Assembly: GCF_018613935.1 (NCBI RefSeq)
Contig: NZ_JAGGPF010000001.1
Coordinates: 248,001 to 312,000 of the forward strand
Source of the DNA: Agromyces sp. ISL-38
GTDB taxonomy: Bacteria; Actinomycetota; Actinomycetes; Actinomycetales; Microbacteriaceae
Reading direction: 5' to 3'
DNA: 64,000 nt
The notes under the pieces are model-generated. The model was not told the origin of the DNA. It did not search any database and saw nothing but the letters and a program-made list of their open reading frames with translations. Position 1 is the stretch's first letter; each line of letters opens with the position of its first letter. Shown in pieces: positions 43,097 to 50,550 of the stretch. The translations under genes and the position numbers were made by a program.

Positions 43097-43626
43097 ATGT
43101 CAGCATGCTAGCTGGCATCGGTACCGCATCGACAGATGCCGAGCCGCAAGCTCCGGGAATTTGCCCGGGTGCATGGCGGAAGTTCAACTGCACGGACCCC
43201 GCGCAGTTGATCTCCCAAGATCCATGGTGTCATCATCGCTCGTGTTCGTGCTGATCGGCCTCGGCGTCGGTGGCGTGGCGACGCGGACGGAGGTCGTCGC
43301 GGCCGAGGAAATCGGCGGAGACGAAGACCTCTCGTACGACCTGACGCTGGGTAACGCGATCACACTGACCGCTACCGCCAGTGCAGCGCCCCTCAGCGTC
43401 TGCATGAAGTTGCGACAGCAGCTCATAACTTGAGTCCGCCCCTGGAAGCGCCCGATAGCCGGTCGCATCCCGGTCATGCGCGCGCTCGCTCAAGCTTGTA
43501 AGCGCTGGACTCTGCCGTCATCTCCACACCGCGTCTAACAGCGCCGCAACCGGCGCTCGACGTGGCACTCATCGCAAGCGAAGACTGAGCGTGACCCGTA
43601 CGTGATTCCCCAGAGCGGGCCGACGT
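43097..43626. other. Region without a recognisable gene
   Basis: 530 bp between lacI and the membrane protein pair. Both strands contain frames of 70-97 codons (for example a plus-strand one with a hydrophobic SSSLVFVLIGLGVGGVA and a minus-strand one with GAALAVAVSVIALP), but neither has a clear ribosome-binding site or family match. It may hold one decayed gene. Confidence 0.35.
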
Positions 43627-44067
43627 TCATCGTCGGCCACCCGCCACCCTGAGCTGACGGCGGACGGCCCAGAGCGTGAGACCGACGCCGATCGCCGCGC
43701 CCGCAATGGTGATCGCTGCGGTTGCCGCCATTCGAACGCCTGCTGACCCGCCGCCCGCGAGGGCGGCAAATGGCAGCCCGAGCGCAAGCGTCGCGGCCGC
43801 CCATTCCTGCTTCCCGAGCGCGTAGAGCAGGATCGCGCACCCCAGAAGGATGAGCGGCATCCATCCGATCACGCCTTGGTCAAGCCAGAGCGGGTTCTGC
43901 AGGGCGAGCCTGCCGGGGTGGGCGACTTGAGGTAGGAAGCACAGCAGCGTCGCCGAGAGGAACCATCCGAGGCTCACGATGGTCAGTCGATGGTCTCCCA
44001 ATGGCCGGCCGGTAAGCACTAACCCGGCGAACAAGATGAGCAGGCCAAGGAACATCCACGTACTCAC
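43627..44067 (-). CDS. Membrane protein of unknown function
   Basis: 146 residues with four or five hydrophobic helices, starting VSTWMFLGLLILFAGLVLTG from a GTG at 44067 placed just after GGAGGAGA. Other helices: LGWFLSATLLCFLPQV, GWMPLILLGCAILLYALG and ITIAGAAIGVGLTLWAV. No family recognised. It is the downstream member of a pair with another membrane protein whose frame overlaps it by 188 bp, suggesting the upstream gene is frameshifted near its end. Confidence 0.6.
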   Translation of the reverse strand: MSTWMFLGLLILFAGLVLTGRPLGDHRLTIVSLGWFLSATLLCFLPQVAHPGRLALQNPLWLDQGVIGWMPLILLGCAILLYALGKQEWAAATLALGLPFAALAGGGSAGVRMAATAAITIAGAAIGVGLTLWAVRRQLRVAGGRR

Positions 44068-44413
44068 TCTCCTCCGGCAGCACGGAGTACCTCGAGGTGA
44101 GCACGCCGGAGGTGAACGACGTCACCGCGAGCGAGGGGACCACAAGGATCGAAAGCACCGATATCGAGGCGACCCATAGGCGCAGGCGAGCCCGGCTCCC
44201 AGTTGGGGAAGCGAGCGACGAGGCCATAAAAGGAGACACGACCCCGATCGCGACTGCCGCGAGCTCCAGATCCCACAACGTGGGGAACCAGCCACCGAGG
44301 ATCAGCGTTAAATCCTCGAGCGCCGAAGGACGCGGCTGTTCTGGCACGACCAATGACCAAGATGCGATCGCGCCGATCAGCACCGCTCCGAGCAGCGATG
44401 CCGCGCCCGTCAC
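43880..44413 (-). CDS. Membrane protein, probably frameshifted at both ends
   Basis: 177 residues from a GTG at 44413. The first 115 look genuine, with helices SLLGAVLIGAIASWSLVV, LAAVAIGVVSPFMAS and LWVASISVLSILVVPSLAVT. After VLPEES the frame overlaps the next gene by 188 bp and becomes arginine/proline-rich, whereas the alternative frame stops at 44064 (GGE then TGA) exactly where the next gene's GTG begins. Upstream, a 27-codon piece ends on its GTG. One or two indels would restore a single protein from 44493 to 44064. No family recognised. Confidence 0.5.
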   Translation of the reverse strand: MTGAASLLGAVLIGAIASWSLVVPEQPRPSALEDLTLILGGWFPTLWDLELAAVAIGVVSPFMASSLASPTGSRARLRLWVASISVLSILVVPSLAVTSFTSGVLTSRYSVLPEESEYVDVPWPAHLVRRVSAYRPAIGRPSTDHREPRMVPLGDAAVLPTSSRPPRQARPAEPALA

Positions 44414-44493
44414 TCGGAGCGAGCGTGCCCGCGCTCTCGCCGGTCATCGACCTTTTCGGGCGCCTGGCGCTCGATCGTCTGAGTCTCAACCAC
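44410..44493 (-). CDS. 27-codon frame, possibly the detached N-terminus of the membrane protein
   Basis: Reads VVETQTIERQAPEKVDDRRE and ends on a TGA that overlaps the following GTG (GTGA). Its acidic/basic composition would suit a cytoplasmic N-terminus of the downstream membrane protein. It may instead be a real tiny gene coupled to it; I cannot decide. Confidence 0.35.
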   Translation of the reverse strand: MVETQTIERQAPEKVDDRRERGHARSE

Positions 44494-44642
44494 GCTAGTA
44501 CCCCGCAACCTCCCGCGCTGCGGCGACTCTACCAAGGCGACGAGATACCCATGGGCTCGTCAAATGCGTCCGCCACACCGCCAATGCCACCAGCCCCCAA
44601 GGGTGCGGCGCGCCGATCACGCTGGTCCCGCAGCCGTGGTAG

Positions 44643-45098
44643 CTACTGCTCGAGGCGGATGTCGACCTCGCGCTCGACGAAAGTCCATTCCTCGGTCGCT
44701 CGGAGCATGGTGACCAGCTCGTCGAACCCAGCTTCCTCGGCAGGGGCGAACTCGAACCACGTCAGAAAATCGAACGGCTCACCGAGGTCCCGGCTGTGGT
44801 GGAGTCGGCGTGCCACGGCTGGCAGGTACTTCAAGCCGATAGCGATGTGGTGGGAGCGATCCTCAACGATCGCCCGCCGCTCGTCTTGTGAAAGTGCCCA
44901 CCACGCCTGCGATTTCTTGATCGGGATGAGGGCGGCGCGGGTCGCCTCGCGCCGCCCAAGGCGCGGCGAATTGGACACCAGTTCGTCGTGCTCCCGCTTC
45001 GTGACGTACCTCTCGTGACTGACCACGCCGCGCAGCGCCCAGGTAGCTGCTTCAGGAGCGGCCCGCTCGCCTTCAAGGACCGCGACACGCTCGACCAT
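44643..45098 (-). CDS. Chlorite dismutase family protein (heme protein, short form)
   Basis: About 151 residues with the family landmarks WALRGVVSHERYVTKREHDE, ALIPIKKSQAWWALSQDERR and RSHHIAIGLKYLPAVARRLH, then FDFLTWFEFAP. The histidine in the RSHHIAIGL or RRLHHSRDL segments would be the proximal heme ligand. Short members of this family occur widely and often have no chlorite activity; some are heme-handling enzymes related to HemQ. I chose ATG 45098 because the in-frame extension to 45188 lacks a good ribosome-binding site. Isolated gene inside the accessory region. Confidence 0.75.
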   Translation of the reverse strand: MVERVAVLEGERAAPEAATWALRGVVSHERYVTKREHDELVSNSPRLGRREATRAALIPIKKSQAWWALSQDERRAIVEDRSHHIAIGLKYLPAVARRLHHSRDLGEPFDFLTWFEFAPAEEAGFDELVTMLRATEEWTFVEREVDIRLEQ

Positions 45099-45503
45099 CG
45101 GAAGAGTCGCCCCCTGGACTACGGAGATACAGCGCACGCGCCAGGCGCCCTCGTGGCCACCTGCGAACACAGACGAGAGGATTGGCATGCCTCATAGTAG
45201 GGGCAAGCGGCCCGCCGATACCCACACAGCCGCGGCGGGCGGTGGTGGACGCCCTCGTAGGAACACTGGGGGCCACAAGAGGACAGTGAGTAAGACTCCA
45301 TACGTATGTATGTTCGACCGCCGCACGCGAATGTCCTCAGCGGATCGCTGCTCACGTGAAACGTACAGCAGGCCGTCTGGCCATCTTCACCCGTTGGCCA
45401 GGTCCGTGGGTCCTCATCGGGAAGACGTGCGCCGAGGATCTCGGCGTGGTCAGTCCGCCCCGGTGGGGAGCGCGCATCCTGATCGCTGAAATCTGATTCT
45501 CAT

Positions 45504-45571
45504 CTACTTGTCAATTTGTCAAGTGCGTGACAACTCACCTGGGAACATGACAAGTTGCGTGAGAACCTACA
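45504..45571. repeat. 68-bp repeat, left copy
   Basis: Starts CTACTTGTCAATTTG, ends GAGAACCTACA. It matches 48441..48508 in the same orientation at 65 of 68 positions. The pair bounds a 2.87-kb segment, the right copy ending 11 bp before the dnaB stop codon. Its internal units (TGACAAGTTGCGTGAGAACC) are relatives of the units in the neighbouring elements. Confidence 0.85.
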
Positions 45572-45606
45572 TTCAGCAGTGCCCGATACGCTGCCGTCCA
45601 CGCCAC

Positions 45607-45775
45607 ATGGCCAATTGGCCAAGTAGTGGCCATCTTTCGTGGAATTGGCCACGTTCGCGTGGATCCTACAATGATGTAGGTTCCGCGTCGAGATGGCATC
45701 CGGGGCAGCGATTCCACGGTATTTGTCGTCGGATCGAGAGCTCGGATTCCACGCAAGTGGCGGATTCCTACACCG
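45607..45775. repeat. Inverted-unit repeat element 1
   Basis: A left arm (45607..45670) of units such as TGGCCATCTTTCGTGGAAT ends in CCTACA; a 4-bp spacer follows; a right arm (45675..45775) begins TGTAGGTTCC and carries three inverted units about 32 bp apart, ending GGATTCCTACACCG. Lies between the 68-bp repeat and the methyltransferase gene. Confidence 0.75.
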
Positions 45776-45843
45776 GCCTCAGTGAGGCTCGCGTCCGGAT
45801 TCTCAGACTCGACACTCGAGTACCGATGCCCGCGAGGGCTCCC

Positions 45844-46449
45844 TCAGCGGGCGTCTCGTCGTCGGGCAACAACCGCTGCCTGGGAACGCTGGCCGGTAGC
45901 CTTCCTGACGTGGGATTCGACGACGTCGAAGCCGGCCTCGATCAGCTCGTCGCTGAGGTCATCCACGGACCATCGGTATGCAGGAGCGACCGCGTGAGCG
46001 AATTGTTCGACTACCGGGCCCTCGAAGAATCCGATAAGCAGCGTGCCATCGGGCCTGAGCACGCGGCTGAAATTCAGGAGGGGAACCCGGATCGTCCCAG
46101 GCTCATGGTGGATGAGGGAGTACCAGGAGAGAACCCCGCCCGTGGAGCCTGTTTCGGCATCGAGGGCGTCGAGACTGCCGACCGTGAATGGCACATCGGG
46201 ATACGTGCTGCGGGCGCGCTCGATGAACTTGGGGACCAGATCCACGCCGCGGACAGGAAGCCCTCGTTCGGCGAGGAAGTTCGTCCACTGACCCGGACCG
46301 CAACCAGCGTCGATGACGCTGCCCTCGATCCCGCTGGCCCATGTCGACACGAGTTGACGATCTGAAGGGTGCACGGCGCTCATCGACCCGAAGAGTTCGA
46401 TGTACTCCGCTGCCCGGCGTGAGTATGCGTTGATAACCTCGTCGACCAC
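45844..46449 (-). CDS. Class I SAM-dependent methyltransferase
   Basis: 201-residue methyltransferase: motif I is VIDAGCGPGQWTNFLAERG (residues about 45-63), motif II VRGVDLVPKFIERAR, and a later DGTLLIGFFEGP. The start is a GTG at 46449. The substrate is unknown. It stands alone, flanked on both sides by copies of the repeat family, like a cassette. It is co-oriented with dnaB but more than 2 kb away from it. Confidence 0.88.
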   Translation of the reverse strand: MVDEVINAYSRRAAEYIELFGSMSAVHPSDRQLVSTWASGIEGSVIDAGCGPGQWTNFLAERGLPVRGVDLVPKFIERARSTYPDVPFTVGSLDALDAETGSTGGVLSWYSLIHHEPGTIRVPLLNFSRVLRPDGTLLIGFFEGPVVEQFAHAVAPAYRWSVDDLSDELIEAGFDVVESHVRKATGQRSQAAVVARRRDAR

Positions 46450-46620
46450 GCGATCGAGTCTAGGCAGACCAGAGGTGCATGCCCGGTAGACGGTCGGGCA
46501 GCGGGCGCCAGTTGGCCGTCGAGTGAACTCGCGGGGCCTGACGAATGAGGTGCCCGTTTACCCTGCCAGTGAAAACGCCGGCATGGATGCGCCTACTGCA
46601 ACGGCACGGTCGGCTCATCT

Positions 46621-46700
46621 ATGGAATCCACGGAAGATGGCAGAAATGCCAGCTGTATGACAAGTGCCGTGGAAAATGCCATCTTCGCGTGGAACCTACA
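46621..46700. repeat. Repeat element 2, left arm
   Basis: Begins with a unit in one direction (TGGAATCCACGGAAGATGGC) and continues with two in the other (ATGACAAGTGCCGTGGAAA and ATGCCATCTTCGCGTGGAAC), ending CCTACA. A 63-bp unrelated spacer separates it from its right arm at 46764. Confidence 0.75.
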
Positions 46701-46763
46701 CCTCGAGAGGGCACCCCGTCCACATCGGTGGACGTGCGCCGAAAGGATCTATGTGTATGTATG

Positions 46764-46865
46764 TGTAGGTTCCACGCTGACTTGGCATCTACGGGGCCGA
46801 ATCCACGGCAAATGTCACCGGTTCGGGCCGTCGGATTCCACGGAAGATGGCAAATTCCTACACCG
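46764..46865. repeat. Repeat element 2, right arm
   Basis: Starts TGTAGGTTCCACGC and holds three units at about 46768, 46799 and 46833 (best: GGATTCCACGGAAGATGGCA), spaced 31-34 bp, ending ATTCCTACACCG. It aligns along its whole length with 45675..45775 and 47681..47775. Confidence 0.78.
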
Positions 46866-47032
46866 ACTCAAATCCGGATGCCATCGTGCCGTCGGATGAG
46901 CGTCTCGACGACGACGCAGTGCCCGTGACGTCAATGGGTGGAAGTGGGTCAGCGGGGGCTCACGGGTGCGGCGACGTTCGCATCTCGAGGCGTCGCAGGT
47001 CGGGCGATCGAGCGTCGCGTTAGCCTCGGACG

Positions 47033-47410
47033 GTGACCGCGAACCGAATCCTGATCGCATGGTTGGCCGCACTGGTCGCGGGATCGATTCTCGTGGCGCT
47101 GCCGGACACCGGCGCGCCGCTGATCCGGATCAGCCGCACGCACGGGCCAGGACTGCTGGACGTGGTGGGCATCAGCGTCATAACGATCGGCGTTGTCACA
47201 CTGTGGTGGTGGCTGATACGCCGTCGCCGGACGATCGCGGCCCGCGTCGGACGCCGCGGCGTGCTCGTCCTGGCGCTGGTTCTGGTGCTCGCCTTTGCGG
47301 AAGTGATCTGGTCGGTCCTCGCCGACAACGGCCCGTGGTGGATCGTGGGGGCAACCGTCGCCATGGTCGTCCAGCTCGTCGCGTTGGCCACGAGCGGCGG
47401 TCGATCCTGA
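47033..47410 (+). CDS. Small membrane protein of unknown function
   Basis: 125 residues with four hydrophobic helices: ILIAWLAALVAGSILVALP, VVGISVITIGVVTLWWWLI, VLVLALVLVLAFAEVIWSVL and WIVGATVAMVVQLVALA. A basic RRRR stretch lies between helices 2 and 3. The start is a GTG at 47033 (VTANRILIAWL). No family recognised. Lies between repeat elements 2 and 3 on the opposite strand to the methyltransferase. Confidence 0.7.
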   Translation: MTANRILIAWLAALVAGSILVALPDTGAPLIRISRTHGPGLLDVVGISVITIGVVTLWWWLIRRRRTIAARVGRRGVLVLALVLVLAFAEVIWSVLADNGPWWIVGATVAMVVQLVALATSGGRS

Positions 47411-47449
47411 CCTTGGCGTCTATTAGTCAGCGCCACCGCCGCGCCAGCC

Positions 47450-47680
47450 TCAGCCGGTCGGGGCCATGGCGGCGATGACCGCGAGCAGTTCCCGGCGAAC
47501 CGTCGCCGGATCCTCGAGGAAGCCGAGGTGTCCGACCTCCAACGTGCGAGTCGGCCAACCGACCGTTGCAGCCCGCATCCGCTCGCCTGCGTAGGTCTCG
47601 CCGAACGCGAGGTATGCGCCCGGCAGGTCGGCCGTCCAATCCGCTGCGCAGGCGGCGACAAGCCGAGCCGCGTCCGGTGA
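47450..47680 (-). pseudogene. Alpha/beta-hydrolase C-terminal fragment
   Basis: The frame reads LPGAYLAFGETYAGERMRAA and ends RTLEVGHLGFLEDPATVRRE...MAPTG. The GHLGFLEDP segment is typical of the catalytic-histidine end of alpha/beta hydrolases. The N-terminal two thirds, including the nucleophile, are absent: the frame runs directly into repeat element 3 at 47681. The gene has been truncated at the repeat. Confidence 0.65.
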
Positions 47681-47775
47681 TGTAGGTTCCACTCGGAGAT
47701 GACGTACTCCGCCGGAATCCACGGGATTTGTCCTCGATCTGACGGACGGGAATCCCGCGGAAGGTGGCCGATTCC
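47681..47775. repeat. Repeat element 3 (right-arm type)
   Basis: Starts TGTAGGTTCCACTCGG and contains three units (GGAATCCACGGGATTTGTCC; GGGAATCCCGCGGAAGGTGG) at 31-33-bp spacing, ending GATTCCT. It lies exactly at the broken 5' side of the hydrolase fragment. Between it and 47923 a plus-strand coding-like phrase (LDEAIIASAESLVRLGLVRS) may be another gene fragment. Confidence 0.75.
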
Positions 47776-47923
47776 TCAGTGGCATCCACCCGCCCGCTCG
47801 ACGAGGCGATCATCGCGTCGGCCGAGAGCCTGGTGCGCCTCGGGCTCGTGCGGAGTGATGCGGCCGACCACGGGGCATCCGTCACCCCTCGCATTCGCGC
47901 GGCGACGAGTGCATGCTGGACAT

Positions 47924-48367
47924 ATGGCAACGTACCGCCTGTCGACGTTCGTCGCGGCGCCGCCAGAGCGGGTCTTCGCGACCTGGACGGATCTCGACCG
48001 GTTGCATGAATGGATCGGCGGAGTCACCCGCGTGACCGACCGCGTCGGCTCGATCGACGAGGCCGGCAGCCGCTACACGGTGTGGTTCGGGCGGATGGCG
48101 AGCCCGACCGAGATCCTCGCGGTCGAGCGGCCTCGGCACATCCGCACCCGGTTCGGCAACGCGATCCTGAAGGGCGAGTCCGACGTGACGTTCGCGGCCG
48201 AGGGCGAGGGCACGCGCATCCACCAGGTGTTCGTGACCCGCGGGTTCGTGTCGGCGATCTTCGCGCGGCTCTTCGCGACGGGGTCGTATCGGGGCAGCTT
48301 CCGCGGCGAGCTGGAGGCGTTCCGTGAACTCGTCGAGCGCGAGGCGTCGGGGCCGGGGGCCCAGTAG
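47924..48367 (+). CDS. SRPBCC family protein
   Basis: 147-residue START/polyketide-cyclase-like protein. It opens MATYRLSTFVAAPPERVFAT, the usual SRPBCC start, and continues WTDLDRLHEWIGGVTRV and later VTFAAEGEGTRIHQVFVTRG. Members bind hydrophobic ligands; many are of unknown role. Single gene between repeat element 3 and the right 68-bp repeat, convergent with dnaB. Confidence 0.87.
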   Translation: MATYRLSTFVAAPPERVFATWTDLDRLHEWIGGVTRVTDRVGSIDEAGSRYTVWFGRMASPTEILAVERPRHIRTRFGNAILKGESDVTFAAEGEGTRIHQVFVTRGFVSAIFARLFATGSYRGSFRGELEAFRELVEREASGPGAQ

Positions 48368-48440
48368 CCGCTGGGCTAGGCCAGATCCACGACGGTCAGT
48401 CTTTGGCCAAGTTGCGTGGTCGCAACAGCGGGCAGAATCT

Positions 48441-48508
48441 CTACTTGTCAATTTGCCAAGTGCGTGACAACTCACCTGAGAACATGACAAGTTGCGTAAG
48501 AACCTACA
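48441..48508. repeat. 68-bp repeat, right copy
   Basis: 65 of 68 positions match 45504..45571, same orientation. It ends 10 bp before the dnaB stop codon complement at 48519, so the accessory segment abuts the conserved origin-proximal block here. Confidence 0.85.
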
Positions 48509-48518
48509 CTGAGGGCGC

Positions 48519-49892
48519 TCAGACCTGCACCATGTCGGCGAACCGCGAGAAGTGTCCGTGGAACGCGACCGTGATCGTGCGCGTCGGGCCATTCCTGTGC
48601 TTGGCCACGATGAGGTCGGCCTCGCCGGCGCGTGGGTTGTCACGCTCGTAGGCGCTCTCGCGGTGGAGCAGGATCACCATGTCGGCGTCTTGCTCGATCG
48701 AGCCCGACTCACGCAGGTCGGAGAGGGCGGGCAGCTTGTCGGCGCGCTGCTCGGGTCCACGGTTCAGCTGCGAGAGCGCGATAACGGGAACCTGCAGTTC
48801 CTTGGCGAGCAGCTTCAGCGCACGCGAGAACTCCGAGACCTCCTGCTGGCGGCTCTCGACTCGCTTGCCGCTCGTCATGAGCTGGAGGTAGTCGATCACG
48901 ACCATCTTCAGGCCGACTCGTTGCTTGAGGCGCCGGCACTTCGCTCGGATCTCGACAAGCGTCATGTTCGGCGAGTCGTCGATGTAGAGCGGGGCATCGT
49001 TGATGCGCCCGCGCGTCGACGCGATCGTGGTCCAGTCGCGGGCGTCGACCGTGCCCTTGCGCATGCTCTGCAGGGGAACGGATGCCTCGGCGGCGAGCAG
49101 GCGCATGGCGATCTCGCTGCGCCCCATCTCGAGGGAGAAGAAGATCGTGGGCTGGTCGTTGCCGATCGCAGCAGCTCGAGCGAAGTCGAGCGCGAGCGTC
49201 GACTTGCCGAGTGCAGGGCGGGCGGCGACGATGATCATCTGGCCGGGGTGGAAGCCATTGGTGAGGTCGTCGAGGTCGGCGAAGCCCGTGGGGACTCCCG
49301 TGAACTTGCCGTCGGTGTGCTTAGCTGCCTCGATCTCGTCGATCGCGGCCGTCACCGCATCGGTGAGCGGAACGTAGTCTTCGCTCTCGACCGAGCCCGT
49401 GACCGAGTAGATCTCCGCCTGGGCGTTGTTCACGAGCTCTACGACCTCGCCCTCACCGGCATACCCCATCTGCACGATGCGAGTGCCCGCATCGACGAGG
49501 CGGCGCAGCAGCGCGCGCTCGGCCACGATGGAGGCGTAGTAGCCCGCGTTCGCCGCTGTGGGCACGAGGCTCGTGAGGGTGTGGAGGTACTCGACACCGC
49601 CGGCGCGCTGCAGTTCGCCGGTCTTCGTGAGCTCGTCGGTGACGGCGATGACGTCGGTGGGCTCGCCGTGCGAGTAGAGCGAGAGGATGGCGTTGAAGAC
49701 GAGCTCGTGCTTCGGCACGTAGAAGTCGACGCCGCGGAGCGTCTCGACGACATCGGCGACGGCGTCTTTCGAGAGCATCATGCCACCGAGCGCGCTCTGC
49801 TCGGCCAGAAGGTCGTGCGGGGGAGTGCGTTCGCCGCCTCTGCGGGCTTCGCCGTCGTGTGGTTCGGCGAGCCCGATGTGAGCGATCGACAA
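48519..49892 (-). CDS. dnaB: Replicative DNA helicase DnaB
   Basis: Hexameric replicative helicase, 457 residues from a TTG at 49892. N-terminal domain ERTPPHDLLAEQSALGGMML, then RecA-like domain with Walker A AARPALGKSTLALDF, Walker B VVIDYLQLM and the late ALSQLNRGPEQR. I prefer the TTG because GGAGG lies 8 nt upstream and the product then starts LSIAHIGLAEPH like other actinobacterial DnaB proteins; ATG 49970 gives a 483-residue product without a good ribosome-binding site. No intein is present. DnaA-box-like sites cluster upstream. Confidence 0.95.
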   Translation of the reverse strand: MSIAHIGLAEPHDGEARRGGERTPPHDLLAEQSALGGMMLSKDAVADVVETLRGVDFYVPKHELVFNAILSLYSHGEPTDVIAVTDELTKTGELQRAGGVEYLHTLTSLVPTAANAGYYASIVAERALLRRLVDAGTRIVQMGYAGEGEVVELVNNAQAEIYSVTGSVESEDYVPLTDAVTAAIDEIEAAKHTDGKFTGVPTGFADLDDLTNGFHPGQMIIVAARPALGKSTLALDFARAAAIGNDQPTIFFSLEMGRSEIAMRLLAAEASVPLQSMRKGTVDARDWTTIASTRGRINDAPLYIDDSPNMTLVEIRAKCRRLKQRVGLKMVVIDYLQLMTSGKRVESRQQEVSEFSRALKLLAKELQVPVIALSQLNRGPEQRADKLPALSDLRESGSIEQDADMVILLHRESAYERDNPRAGEADLIVAKHRNGPTRTITVAFHGHFSRFADMVQV

Positions 49893-50052
49893 CTCGATGA
49901 CCTCCGATTTCGACTCCGCCGGGCGAGCAACCCGCGCCCGCAACTCCAGTGTGGTCTGACCCTCTGACATGAGTGGCCGACCGGGTGGGAACCCGCTGAT
50001 CGAAGGACGCTGCTTCACGATATGGAAGCGCTGCCAACACCACAAGCCAGCC

Positions 50053-50183
50053 TGTGGATAACTCTGGGGACAAACTGAGCGAAACGCCGGAGAAGGTGTG
50101 CACTCAGCCTGTGGAAAACTGTGGAATTCCAGCGAATTACACGGGTTGAATTCTGAAACGATCAGGTGTTCTATGTTTCCACA
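50053..50183. promoter_or_regulatory. Cluster of DnaA-box-like sequences upstream of dnaB
   Basis: Within 131 bp: TGTGGATAA (50053, perfect DnaA box TTATCCACA on the other strand), TGGGGACAA (50065), TGTGGAAAA (50110), TGTGGAATT (50120) and GTTTCCACA (50175). The surrounding DNA (50040-50240) is more AT-rich than neighbours. Either DnaA regulates dnaB here or this is a DnaA-binding reservoir; the chromosome origin proper is expected nearer dnaA. Confidence 0.6.
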
Positions 50184-50500
50184 CCTGTGTATGAAAAGTT
50201 CTTCAGAAGTCCACCCTCACGTGTCCCCCACCTGTGTACAACATCGTGGGAAACGCGAACGTGGACTTGCGCTCACCGGCGCCGCGGGTGTAGGCCTGAG
50301 GCGGATAGGAATGCGGTTCCGCACCGCTCACAGCACTCGCAGACTTCGCCGGCACGGGGGCCCCGAAGCTCCGTCGAAAGCGCCCGCAGACGCGGCCACC
50401 ACGCACATCCGAAGGCTCCGTCGAACCGCCCGCCAGACGGCGCTTGCAGACAGCGGGAAGGTACCGAGAAGACGGCAGCCCACCTCTCACAGACGACGAA

Positions 50501-50532
50501 GCGGCGGCCCGAGCCGAAGCCCGGACCGCCGC
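50501..50532 (-). terminator. Intrinsic terminator of rpsF-ssb-rpsR-rplI
   Basis: On the minus strand: GCGGCGGTCCGGGC-TTCG-GCTCGGGCCGCCGC, a 14-bp stem with two G-U pairs and a UUCG tetraloop, starting 18 nt after the rplI stop. Between it and dnaB, a 28-29-bp direct repeat (50365..50392 and 50411..50440) is also present. Confidence 0.85.
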
Positions 50533-50550
50533 CGTGTTCGTGCGTGCGAG

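Noticed and set aside
43161..43433. A 90-codon plus-strand gene after lacI
   Set aside because: It has one hydrophobic segment but no convincing ribosome-binding site or family, and opposing frames of similar length exist.
44643..45098. A true chlorite-detoxifying enzyme
   Set aside because: It is a short family member without associated (per)chlorate reduction genes; only family membership is supported.
46764..46865. CRISPR array
   Set aside because: Three units at 31-34-bp spacing recall a CRISPR period, but the units vary, the intervening sequences are similar between elements rather than unique, and no cas gene is present.
45504..48508. Integron cassette array with attC sites
   Set aside because: The gene-repeat-gene layout is suggestive, but the repeat ends (TGTAGG...CCTACA) lack the attC core RYYYAAC/GTTRRRY pattern, and no integron integrase gene is present.
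50053..50183. The chromosomal origin itself
   Set aside because: dnaA and dnaN are not here, and the gene order points to dnaA lying beyond the right edge of the window.
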